A stretch of DNA of 64,000 nt. It comes from Climacteris rufus (Eukaryota; Chordata; Aves; Passeriformes; Climacteridae). The DNA is taken from positions 246,359 to 310,358 of the forward strand of contig VZRZ01005383.1 of NCBI GenBank assembly GCA_013398175.1, in the 5' to 3' direction. This document shows, piece by piece, positions 15,001-25,157 of this stretch. The stretch's first letter is position 1. Every line of letters begins with the position of its first letter. The notes beneath the pieces were generated by a model. It saw only the letters and a list, made by a program, of their open reading frames with translations, had not been told where the DNA came from and made no database searches. The position numbers were made by a program, and so were the translations under genes.

Positions 15001-18000
15001 GACTTGGATAGCCTATCTTCCATTTTATGAAGTTTAGAAGCAGGAGGGACCACCCTGACCATTCAAATTAATTTGCATCTACCACAAACCACTGTAAATT
15101 CTTCATTAAATTCAGTTCAAGACAGAGTGGTATCTGAAAATTTCTAATTCAGATGCACTGGAATTGCAGAGTCCAGTTACAGCCCAATAATTAACTCAAT
15201 CTCTTAAAATTGCAGCACATTTTTTCCTTTAAGTTAGCTCAACTCCAACTATATGGGTAAGAATTCTCCTTTTATTTTTCTTAGGAATGTAAGAGTTCTT
15301 AAACTCCTGTGTCCTTTACAGACTTTGAATGATCATCACCAGGTCAATATCCCTTAGAAAGAAGAGAAAATGTAAGCAAAGCCCTCAGCAAGGCTTAAAG
15401 TACATCTTTCAGTTTTCTGATCACTGCCTTTAAAAAAACCCAACCCTTTGAATGTTGATATTTGAACCAGATGATAATGCTGTAGGCCCTGCAGGAGCAC
15501 CACTGGAATACCAACTGCCTGCTCCTTTGCAATAGCAATGATGAGAGAACCAGAAAAGCCTCCATCCCACAACCACACACTTACCACCCTAAAAAACAGC
15601 TCACCTGAAGGCCAGGGAGAATGCCTGGAGGTTTTGTGGGAAACAAACAAACCATAAAGTGCTGCAAGAGATGGTCAACTCTGTCAAGGATGTCTTCACT
15701 ACTAAAAACTGGCCTACCCCCATGCTGTGTTTAACCCACAGCCCTCAATTACTTACAGCTCTGCACAGGTAAGTAGTTATTTGCTGCCACAAATGAGACA
15801 TTTCAAAAAGGGTGCTTTAAATGCCAGCCTCCACCTGGGCATGGGGAAGCTGAGAGAGATGGAACAACAGGAGTATGTGCTCAAATATGACAATGTCACA
15901 GGTTGAGTCAAAACAAAACCTTTGACCTTTTACTCAATAAATTAGGGAGATAAAAGAGGAAAAATAAAATAAAATAAATTGAGCTACTGTGACAGATCAC
16001 ATTCAACTACCTCAGTGCAAGCAAAAACCTTCAGGGAAGCCTTTACATTTCCAATCCATTTACCAAAAAGGTAGAAACACTTGAGAACCAGGACAGGGAC
16101 TGAGCACACACAACTTTTCCTATAATGACAATATTACCAAAAGAGAGGAAGACTCCAAGCATGCGTTACTGTCTGGTTTCTCTTCTCCAACTATAATTTT
16201 AAAACAAGTCATTTCACTGACACTATTTTATCAGCTGACTTAAGGAGCTCAGGTACATGCAGAGTGAGGAATAAAACATTTAAATGGAAGAAAGATGACA
16301 GTTCCCAGCCCATCAAATGGCTCACGCTCCCTAGTCCATTAAGTCACATCAAATGAATTTTCTGGCCTTTTACACTGACTACAATTCTGAAATAACAGGA
16401 AAAATACTATTTTTGAAACACACAGCTTTCATAACAACTTGTTTTGTTCTTAATCCAATCCTCAACACTGAGTGAGCCTCATTCTTCCCAGAAGGCAGAG
16501 CATTGAGGCTCAATTACACTGTCTTTGCCATAAAGGTGCTACCAAAGAAACAGAACCATTCAGGATGAAGAAAGTAGCAGGAGGCCAAAACTTTGATCTC
16601 TAATCCCAACTTAACCATGACTCTTTGATCTTACAAAAATTACTTAGCCTATAAATGCATTAGCATTATAAAGAATGATATAATGCTTTAAATATTGCAC
16701 AATCTTTACAAGGGTGATGTAAGCAAAGCTCAACAATTATGCTATCAAATCCACTCACCAATTAACCAGATCTAATGTAGGCTTTAACAGTAAAATTATT
16801 CTCCATTAGTAAACCAGGTAAGAGAACCACATTGGTTAAGATTATTTTCATCCTTTTTAATGTTTCCACCTCAAATTCAACAACTCAGTCATGCTTCAAA
16901 TGCAAATCATAATTAATCAAGCAAAAATCGTTACCTAGCAAATATATTAATATTTCATGGGTTTATTTATACTTTAACCACCATGCAAATCAGTTTAACA
17001 GGCAGCCCACAAAAAAGGGGCTTAAAGGCTGCAGCCTATGTTCAGTAAAATGTGAGCTCTGAAGTCTTTCCAGAAACAGGCTCACAATCAGAACCCTTTC
17101 AGGATAAAAGCACTTTAAACACAGCTTTCAAAAACAGATGTATACACTACCCCATTCTATTCTTTTTATATTGTGAGTAGAATTATGTGAATAATAATTA
17201 AAGCCTACATGACAAAATTTAAGTCACTCAAAACTGTAATATATCCAGTGTACAAATACTTTTAACCAGAAGGAAGTTAATTCACCTGCAAAATGCATCA
17301 AAACTTATGTTTTATTCTATTTTCAGATTATGGTCAAAAATGTTTAAGCTGAGTAGCTCTGACCACAACCATTTCCTTCTCCAATCAAGCAGCATCCTTC
17401 CCATCCTTCTAATACAACAGGAAAGAGGACTTTGCACTACATTAATTAAACATTTCATTGAATCAGTGGAAAAATCAGTGGTAAAAAATATTTTATATCA
17501 TTCTGGGGATCTGACTTTTTTTCCCCAAGAGTTCTAAAAATACACAGTGCTTAGATAACTCTTTTGATAACACTAAATTGACAGTCTACAAATAACCTCT
17601 CAAAATCAAAACTTTATAATTTACTATTGTGGGGTTTGGTTTGGGTGGGCTTTCTGTGTTCAGTTTTGGGTGTGAAGGTTTTTTGGGTTTTTTTACTGTT
17701 TTCTTTGTGTCAGACTGTTCTTTACTGAATATTTGTGTTAAACTGCCTCTTTCAACATTCGCCTTACAAGTCAGGCACCTGTACCAGTCAACCACAGACC
17801 CAACACTCCTGTTCCTTCAGGTTCAGAACTACCCAATCAAAGCAAGGGAGGATGTACTTTAAAAACATCCCCACCCAGAAATCAGCAGATACTGAAACCA
17901 TGTGGTTGTATTCACACTAACAAAATAAGCACACCTTTTCTTTTCTCCACATTTTACAGACTCAAAAGGAAGATTTCAAGTAGTTGTTTCTCCTGGCTAT

Positions 18001-20426
18001 TCATATTTAGAAGTGTCCTAGCACACCCTGTATTCACACGAAGAAAAATTAATGGATAACCTGAACAGTAACACTCCCAGTTCCAAACTGAAATTTTCTT
18101 CACTTCAGAGAAACATTTCTTATGAGAAAAGTAAGAAGATTACCTTAAATACCTATGGAAAAAAAGGCTGCTTATGCAGGCTAATTGCATCTAAAAATCT
18201 TCCCTGCTACTTGTAGCAGTGTCCACACACTGGCCTAACGGGCAGTATCTCACACACACAACAACTTCCCCCAAATCTCCCTTTTCCACAGCCTGACTGG
18301 TTTTAAGTGGGCTGTGTGACTCAGACTAGATGCTCACCCGTTTTAAAATGTAATTGCCACTTTTCTGGTATGGTCAAACAAACGGTCATATGCTCTAGAG
18401 CCAAAATTAAAAGTTCTGTCAACAACAGCCAGTACATCACTTATTTCCTCTGCTGTCACCTCCAACGCAAAGGAAACATCTGAGACAACATCTGACCCTG
18501 CTCCCACCCAGCTGAAATGCTACCCAATGTTTACAACCCATGACTTTTATTCACAGTCTAAATACCAAGAGTTAAACAGTAGGGATACACAGAAGTCAGT
18601 AATTTTAATTAACTTCTCAGAGCAGCACTCTGCGAAGTCATTTTCACGTCCGGATTCAGCCCATCACATCGGTGCTACAGCAGGCAAACCGCTGAGGGTT
18701 AAGAGCAGCTGACAGTGCCCTTTGAGGGCTCACAGACAAACAGGGACAATGCTGCAGGGTGGCACCTTTGGAGAGAAAACTCAATCCAAAAGAACCACGA
18801 GATGTCCTGTCCACGCCTGGGATGTCACCCAGGAAAAGATTCACCTTCAGCACTGGGCATCAGGCAGCACCACAGCTAAACAAGACCAACAGCCAGCACA
18901 CTACTGACATCGAGGCAGGCTCAGGAATGGGAAAAGGAAAACCACAAGCACACGTAACATTCAAAAGTGTGGAGTTCTCAGGAGATATGCATAGCCAATA
19001 TAAGGGTTTGTACTTGCTGAAAATCAAGCGTGATGCAAAGCACTCCATCTTTGATCTTTTCCCCCTTCCTGCACAGCCCTGCGTCCCAGCCCTGCACTCA
19101 CTCCCCTCTGTGCTTTAACTCAGAAAAATGACAAAACTATTCCAGCAGAACACTGATAAACTAGACCACAACAGGGTTCACCTCGCTAAAATGGCAGAAA
19201 ACCAACAAGCACTGGAACTATGAAAAGAGTAGGGAGGGGCTATGCAACTGGCAAGAAAAGAACAACATGAGCTTGCCTTTTTGGCAGGCTGGCAGCTTGT
19301 GAGCTACTGCCTGAGTTCAGCTTCTGAGAGCCTCTCGGATAGGATGGCAGAAGATCCCAGACAGGTGAAAAAAACAGCAAGGGACAAATTACTCATAAAG
19401 CAAATATCAGAGTGTTTCATAACTGTGATAGATGTTGCTGTAGGACCCATTTAAAGCATCTCTCACAAGTGTCTTACTAACTACTCACCCAAAACTAAAA
19501 CACGAAGTTAGATAAAAATCTAAATTACCTTTGGGTTTCAAGCCAGAAGGAATCACTGACACTTACTGTTTTAAGGCTCCTCTCAATGAGAGTAACCATT
19601 GTCACTGCCATCTGCTGTCTCCATAATAACGGATGAGAAACGAGCCCAGGTTTTTCCTAATCGCATTCCCACTTGGGCAAAACACCATTAAAACTGACCC
19701 AGCCTGACATTCCTGGACTTTACAGGAGAGAAGCCAAGAACTACACAGACCTCAACACCAGAACAGCCCACCAAAGGCACTTCCTCTAAAGGCTGCTTCA
19801 AATTCAGCACAGGAATGAATGAAAAGATGGAGCTGGAAGACTCGGAGGTGGCCACTCAGTTTTTTTCTTGAGCTGGACTTAAACTGCTCACGACAGATGT
19901 TTGAGAACAACACAGACTGCCCCGTTAACCTCCCCATAAAGTCAGCCGGGTCTAATGACTGTACATCGAGTTTCACACACACACAAGCGAGGACGGGAAA
20001 GCAGCCGCCTCTGCAGCCGAGTTCTACACGAAGGTGGGAACCTGAATGTGAAAAAAAACATCTCCTCAGGTCACTGCTGCTACGAACACGGCGCCTTCGC
20101 TCAGCACGACGCTGGCAGGGCTCTCCCCACACCTCTGCAAACGAATAAGCCCGGAAGGCACCAGAGCCAGAGCACAAAGCCCGAGAGCTCTCCCTGCCCG
20201 GAGGGCGCGGCGCGGGCGGCAGCGCGGAGCACCGAGGTGTGGATGAAGAGGAGCCGCTCTTCGGAGCCCTCACGGCCGCCACGGAGGCGGCTCGTCCCCT
20301 TCACGGAGCTCCGCAGCGCAAACTCCGATTTTTAAAACACGAACCATGAGGGAAACGCGGGGCGGCGGCGCGGCGGGGCGCGGGCGGCGCGGACTCCGCT
20401 CTTTGTTCGCCGCCGCGGGCAGGCCC
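1..20426 (-). other. GLG1: GLG1 intron 1 (5' part), non-coding
   Basis: I found no exon in this 20 kb. None of the open frames, on either strand, shows the repeated Cys-rich modules of GLG1 or any other family I recognise. The assignment to GLG1 intron 1 is inference: the GLG1 start codon lies at 20741 on the minus strand, the gene's first intron is very long in other vertebrates, and the gene order beyond it is conserved. Contents are AT-rich single-copy-looking DNA, one CR1 fragment near 11945-12107, an 18-base A run near 7169, and a short AAAAT run near 15960. The last 400 bases before the gap become CpG-rich as they enter the GLG1 promoter island. Confidence 0.65.
11945..12107 (+). mobile_element. 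CR1 LINE fragment (3' end)
   Basis: The segment contains the familiar CR1 3' region: GGGGCTTGGAGCAACCTGGT, then the GGTCCCTTCCAACCCAAACC block, ending in ATTCTATGAC. It lies in plus orientation, 5'-truncated, inside GLG1 intron 1. Confidence 0.85.
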
Positions 20427-20705
20427 NNNNNNNNNNNNNNNNNNNNNNNNNNNNNNNNNNNNNNNNNNNNNNNNNNNNNNNNNNNNNNNNNNNNNNNNNN
20501 NNNNNNNNNNNNNNNNNNNNNNNNNNNNNNNNNNNNNNNNNNNNNNNNNNNNNNNNNNNNNNNNNNNNNNNNNNNNNNNNNNNNNNNNNNNNNNNNNNNN
20601 NNNNNNNNNNNNNNNNNNNNNNNNNNNNNNNNNNNNNNNNNNNNNNNNNNNNNNNNNNNNNNNNNNNNNNNNNNNNNNNNNNNNNNNNNNNNNNNNNNNN
20701 NNNNN
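20427..20705. other. assembly gap (279 N)
   Basis: A run of N sits within the GC-rich GLG1 promoter and first exon. It removes nearly all of exon 1 coding sequence, including the expected signal peptide and the exon 1 splice donor. No GTAAG or GTGAG donor is visible on the minus strand between 20426 and about 20300, so the donor probably lies in the gap. Confidence 1.
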
Positions 20706-20741
20706 CGGGCAGCGGCTCCGGACACGTCCGCACGGCGCCAT
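20706..20741 (-). CDS. GLG1: GLG1 exon 1, first 12 codons (rest in gap)
   Basis: GLG1 (Golgi glycoprotein 1, also CFR-1/ESL-1) is a type I membrane sialoglycoprotein of the Golgi with about sixteen Cys-rich repeats; it binds FGFs and E-selectin and retains pro-TGF-beta. Only the start is visible: minus-strand ATG at 20741 reading MAPCGRVRSRCP and then entering the gap. Human GLG1 begins MAACGRVR, so eight of the first residues agree in pattern. The position at the end of RFWD3-MLKL-FA2H synteny, on the same strand, supports the call. The start codon sits inside AAGATGGCGCC, a YY1-type motif that often overlaps vertebrate initiation codons. Without the gap sequence the identification rests on these few residues plus gene order. 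Confidence 0.7.
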
Positions 20742-20744
20742 CTT
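20734..20744 (-). promoter_or_regulatory. YY1-type motif overlapping the GLG1 ATG
   Basis: The minus strand reads AAGATGGCGCC, matching the YY1 consensus AANATGGCGNC exactly, with the ATG being the proposed GLG1 start codon. Such downstream YY1 sites are common at TATA-less CpG promoters. Confidence 0.5.
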
Positions 20745-21008
20745 GGATCCGCCACCTCCGGCGTCCGCCCGCCCACCCCGCGGCACGCACGGCGTATGCA
20801 AATCAGCGCGCCCGTGACGTCGCCCCAGCGGGACACGCCCCTTTTCCCATTGGGGCGTGGTCTGCCCTGGCCCCTCCTCCAGCACGAGCCGCGGCCCCGC
20901 CCCGACCGTTGTCGCCTCAGGAGGACGAGGCGCCACCTCAGGGGCCAGCGCGGCGCTACGGCCCCAACGGCCCCACCGGCCCTCAGGGCACCGCACCCCC
21001 TCAGCGGC

Positions 21009-21240
21009 CCCGCAGCCTCTTAGGGGACCCCGCCGGGCCCTAGCGTCCCCGCAGCCCCTCGGTGGTCCCGCAGCCTCTTAGGGGACCCCGCCGGGCCCTA
21101 GCGTCCCCGCAGCCCCTCGGTGGTCCCGCAGCCTCTTAGGGGACCCCGCCGGGCCCTAGCGTCCCCGCAGCCCCTCGGTGGTCCCGCAGCCTTCTAGGGG
21201 ACCCCTCCGGGCTTCAGCGGCCCCGCAGCCCCTCAACGCC
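21009..21240. repeat. 58-bp minisatellite in GLG1 CpG island
   Basis: Three copies, identical by eye, of a 58-bp GC-rich unit begin at 21009, 21067 and 21125, each opening with CCCGCAGCCTCTTAGGGGAC. A fourth diverged copy begins at 21183, and degenerate CCCGCAGCCCCTCA-type half-units continue to about 21300. The identity of the three copies indicates recent expansion or homogenisation. Confidence 0.95.
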
Positions 21241-21483
21241 CCCTCAGCCGCCCCACAGCCCCTCAGGGGCTCCGCGGCCCCACAGCCACCCAGGGCGCCG
21301 CTGCCGAGCCGGTGCCGGGGACGCGGGGAGCCGAGCCTGGCCGTGCTCACCCCGCTGGGAAGGGGCAGTCGGCCCCGCTCCTCCTCAGCAGGTGTCCAAT
21401 AGCTGCGGTCAGTTTTTGCCCGAATTCTCTCATTTCCCACTCCCAACTCGGCTGCCCCAGGGGCTCAGCAGGTAGGAGACGTA

Positions 21484-22161
21484 ATGGGGAAACCGAGCTT
21501 TGCGGAGGACGGGGCTAACGAGCAGCGACAAAAACGGGATGGCGACGAAAATGCACTGATGAAGGAAGAAAAAATACAGAGGTACAAAGAAAGATTGCAG
21601 AAGAACGAAGAGAAAATGCAGGCGATCAAAGAAAAAATGAAGAACACCGAAGAAGAAATGCAGGCGATCAAAGAAAAAGTACTGAAGAATGAAATAAAAA
21701 TACAGGAGTACAGAGAAAGAATACGGAAGATCGAGGAAAATATATGGAAGAACGAAATGAAAATACAGATGAAGAAAGGAAGGCTGCAGGAGATCGAAGG
21801 AAAAATAAGGAAGAATGAAGTACAAAAAGATAACGTAACGAAAATATGGACAAACAAAGAAAAAATAAAAGAGATCAAAGAAAAAATACGTGAGAACAAA
21901 GAAAAAATACAGGAAAACCAAGAAAAAATACCAAAGTATGAAGAAAAAATACGGAATAATGACATAAAAACAGAGAATGAAATAAAAATGTGTGACAACA
22001 AAGAAAAAGTGCAGGACATCAACAAAAAAATAGAGAAAATCAAAGAAAAAATACAGGAGATTCAAGAAGAAATGCGGAAGAATAAACAAAAAACACAGGA
22101 AACCAAAGAAAAAATGCTGAAGTATGAAGAAAAAATATGGAAGAACAAAGGGAAACTATAG
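21484..22161 (+). CDS. unrecognised heptad-repeat coiled-coil ORF (225 aa)
   Basis: I do not recognise this ORF. It begins MGKPSFAEDGANEQRQKR, and from about residue 29 to the end it consists of some 28 near-tandem heptads of the type EKIQEIK / EKMRKNE. In the first heptads Ile, Met or Leu recurs at every seventh residue (31, 38, 45), with Tyr, Asn or Ile three residues later: textbook a and d core positions, in a helix rich in Lys, Glu and Gln. At DNA level this is a degenerate 21-nt tandem repeat with no frameshift. The start has a good context (G at -3, G at +4), a pyrimidine-rich tract ending in CAG lies at about 21430-21460 as a possible splice acceptor, a CpG island lies upstream, and AATAAA lies at 22212. 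It is divergent from GLG1. There is no signal peptide or membrane segment. Because the repeat unit lacks stop codons, long frames are also open on the other strand, so coding status is unproven. Confidence 0.4.
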   Translation: MGKPSFAEDGANEQRQKRDGDENALMKEEKIQRYKERLQKNEEKMQAIKEKMKNTEEEMQAIKEKVLKNEIKIQEYRERIRKIEENIWKNEMKIQMKKGRLQEIEGKIRKNEVQKDNVTKIWTNKEKIKEIKEKIRENKEKIQENQEKIPKYEEKIRNNDIKTENEIKMCDNKEKVQDINKKIEKIKEKIQEIQEEMRKNKQKTQETKEKMLKYEEKIWKNKGKL

Positions 22162-22194
22162 AAGAATGAAGAAAAAATACTGACTGGCTGCTAA
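21568..22194 (+). repeat. degenerate 21-nt tandem repeat, A/G-rich on plus strand
   Basis: Units such as GAAGAAAAAATACAGGAGAT recur about every 21 nt, often pairing into 42-nt units (alternating Ile- and Asn-ended heptads). The array runs through and about 30 nt past the TAG at 22159, in the same frame, to a TAA at 22192-22194. The plus strand is dominated by A and G, in sharp contrast to the GC-rich DNA just upstream. Confidence 0.9.
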
Positions 22195-22211
22195 AAAAAC
22201 CCAAAATCTTG

Positions 22212-22217
22212 AATAAA
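22212..22217 (+). terminator. polyadenylation signal AATAAA after heptad ORF
   Basis: A canonical AATAAA lies 50 nt after the stop codon of the heptad-repeat ORF, on the same strand. It is consistent with a short 3' UTR, but a hexamer alone is weak evidence. Confidence 0.35.
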
Positions 22218-22634
22218 ATGCTGGCATTCAAGTTTCCTGCTGTCATTTCTCCATGCTGAGTGCCAAATTATCAGCTGGATTGATCTTCTGCCTATATATA
22301 GGTGCACTGGTGGCCCCCCCTGGGGCAGGATGCTGGGCTGGCTGGAGAGGATGGGATGAATCCAAGAGTCTGCACCAGGGTGGCCCATCCCTGGGATAGC
22401 CACAGGGAACAGACAGCTGGAAAAAGACAGAAAAATCCCATTTTGGGGGTGCCATGGGACAGCTCATTTTCAGGTTTGTTGGGTTGGTGAGTTGGCTGCA
22501 GCTCCGGCGCTGTCAGTGCCAGACTCTGTTTTGGGGGCTGGGATTTGGCGTGTCACACTGCACAGTGCCTCTGGGCTTTCTTCGTGGGGATGGAGAGAAA
22601 CAGGCTGTAGGAATGATCTTGTCCTCCAAGCAGG

Positions 22635-22662
22635 ATCTACAATGGCTGATCCCATTGTAGAT
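22635..22662. repeat. 11-bp perfect inverted repeat, 6-nt loop
   Basis: ATCTACAATGG at 22635-22645 is repeated as its reverse complement CCATTGTAGAT at 22652-22662. The element GGATCTACAA also recurs directly at about 22633 and 22664. No function can be assigned. Confidence 0.7.
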
Positions 22663-25157
22663 GGGATCTACAAGTTCCTCCTAGGGCAGGAAGGGTGGGT
22701 TGAATGCTGAATTTGGTGACGGATCATCTGAAAGCAGCATTTGCAACCACACTTGGAACGGTGCTTTGGGGATGCTGCAACCTGCTCTGCCCCAGCAGCC
22801 AGGCTCAAAATTCCACAGTAAAAAAATACCTGTCCAGGTGTTTGGGATGGGAACAGCAGTGGGACACAAGTCCAGTGCACCACCAGCTCAGCATCACAGC
22901 TCTTTAGATGCCCCCCCACCCGGATCTCCCCAGGACAGCTCACAGCACCCTCCTAGGATGGGTTTGTCCCCAGATCTCACATTTTTTTCCAACAGTACAT
23001 GGAAATGGGGAACAGGCAGAATCCCACCTCAATTCCTCTGCCTGGATTCCAGGAGCAGTTTTCCCAGCACAAGGTGGCATCAGGCCAAAGTCAGAAGTTT
23101 TTGCCTGGGTGCCAGGGTGCTCCATGGGTGTGCCCTGGCTCCATGGGCTGTGGTGAAGCAGAGCTGCTCCCTTCCTGCCTGGGAGAAACCCTTCTCTTGG
23201 GGATGCCACCCACTGTCCTACCCAATCCAGCAGCTACCAGAGCACCTTGAGCCCGGTGTAGCCCCCAACCTGCAGCCACCTCATCCAGGTGAAGGCGAGG
23301 GTAGGAGAAGGAGGGGCAAAGTCTCCCTGCTTGTTGTGTTTGAATGTCACGCTGGGACACAGCGCTTGGGGAAGTGGCTTTGTGCTGGCACCCAGGAGCT
23401 GTGCAGCTGGGAACACTTGAAAACAAAAGCCAGCAAAATCCAGCCCATGCTTGGCAGCCTATTTGGTTAAGTGGGAATTATTTGAAGAGTTAGCCCAGCG
23501 CAAGAGCTGGCTCTGCTCCTCCATCCATCGCAGGAGGAGGACAGAGGGGAGCAGTGGAGCTGGGTTACAGCTCACTCCCTCCCGCACCTTTGGGACAGCT
23601 CCAGAGGCTCGTTTTTTGCTCAAGAAAAATCTTCTCCCAACCTTGGCTTTTACTATCCTATGCAGTCCACTGTTAAACAGGAATTTCAAAAAAGAGCCCT
23701 ATGCTCACTGTGTCCACCCAGAGAGTTAAACAATAAGGATTTTTTTCTTTGGGCACAGCAACATCTCTGCCCATGTGATAACCCCAGTGGCTCCTTGCAT
23801 CTGCAGCCCCTCTCCTTTGGCAGAAATTCCCTTATTGCCTCATTTTAAGCATTTTACCAGCAAAGTTCTCACCCTCTGGGTGCTGCATTAAGTGCTTGCA
23901 GTCCCCTGCTTTTGTAGCAGGCAGCACATTTCAGTCTCATCTCTTGAAGCAGTAAACTCCATTTATGTGGCCCCAGCTCTGCAGAGCAAGGGCCGGGGTG
24001 AGCTGAGCTGCTGGGACACCTCCTGCTCCTTCCCAGCAGTGTCCTTGCTCTCCAGCTCACCACTTCAGGGAGAACAAAAGTTCTTCCTCAGTCCATGCAG
24101 AGGAGCTGCTCCAATTTTTAATTGGATACAGACTGCTTGCTCCCATGTGGCAGCTCTGAATCCTGAATCCCAGCTTAGTCTCCATGCAGTGCCTTGAGGC
24201 CCTCTCCCTTGCATGCAGCCTGGATCAGCTGCCTCCCTCCAAAGCTTTGCATCCCTCAAAACTTCAGTGCTGCCTTTCCCAGTGGATGATCCTCTCCACT
24301 AACAAATCCTGCTGCAGAGAGCTGAGCTCAGCTGCTGTTCAGAACTTTTTTCTCCCTGGCTAAGACAACAATGGTTGACAACAATACCAGCCTGGTATTT
24401 CGTGGTTTATTTCCATGACACACACAGGTTCAGCCCCACTCTGTTTCAGCTTTTCTTGCAGGTCAGAGTCCTGCAGTGCTGCTGCTCATGCACGTTTGCA
24501 AAGAAGCAGAGGACCACAGAAATACTCGGCTCCCAAGGAAGCTGTGGACAAAAAGGAGACAGTATTTCATCTACAACCCTGTGAGTGTTGAGTGCAAGGG
24601 GAGTTTTGTGCCTCTCAGGCAGCATGACCTTTGTTTTTTCCCAAAGAGCAACACTATTGACAAATCTTTGCCTCACAAACCCTCGGAAGCCCCAGGCCAT
24701 AACTACAGACACTGCTGCCCCCAGTATCAATGCAGATCTGTGTTGCAGTTAGCACTTACCTTTGGGAAAAAAAACATGGGCAATTTTCCAACCCTTCCTC
24801 CAACCTGCCACAATTCTTTCCCAATCCCACTGCTGCCTTCCCAAGCACTCAGTGCTGCCAGCCTGATGCCCTCAGAAGCACAGGGGGCTCGCTCCCCCTG
24901 CCGTGACCTCTGCCGCCAGCGGAAGCACCAAATTGGACTTGATGCAAGACCAAAGACCCTGGACCCTCAAATTAATTATGCTTCATAGGGTGGGATAATC
25001 ACTGAAAGTAGTTGGAGACATTTCTTTTTTTTCCTTTTGACCAGCACATGCTGGAGAGAGCCTGTTACCTGTAAAGTTTGTCCCAAGCTTTTTAGATAAG
25101 CTTTTTAGGATGTAGAGCCCCAGACTCCTCTTTCTTTTGCACTTAAGAGGCGCTATT

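Larger units (their letters stand above)
20080..21480. promoter_or_regulatory. CpG island: GLG1 promoter, possibly bidirectional
   Basis: Sequence here is strongly GC- and CpG-rich, in contrast to AT-rich flanks, and spans the GLG1 start codon. Going away from GLG1 it carries an octamer ATGCAAAT at 20796-20803, a CRE-like TGACGTCG at 20815-20822 and an inverted CCAAT box (ATTGG) at 20849-20853. This is a sensible spacing for a GLG1 start site between about 20742 and 20790. The island also ends right at the start of a plus-strand ORF (21484), so it could drive both directions; that is inference. A 279-base gap and a 58-bp minisatellite lie inside it. Confidence 0.75.

Noticed and set aside
20346..21023. 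Plus- and minus-strand open frames spanning the 279-N gap
   Set aside because: They are open only because N codons are not stops; only the 12 GLG1 codons at 20706-20741 have support.
21430..22089. 219-codon minus-strand open frame, Phe-rich and hydrophobic
   Set aside because: It is the complement of the 21-nt repeat; the repeat unit lacks stops on this strand too. It has no start or promoter context, and poly-Phe/Leu/Ser is what the complement of Lys/Glu codons gives.
22700..23470. 256-codon plus-strand open frame in intergenic DNA
   Set aside because: No recognisable domain, repeat or neighbour signal, and overlapping frames are similarly open in GC-rich DNA. Only transcript data would change this.
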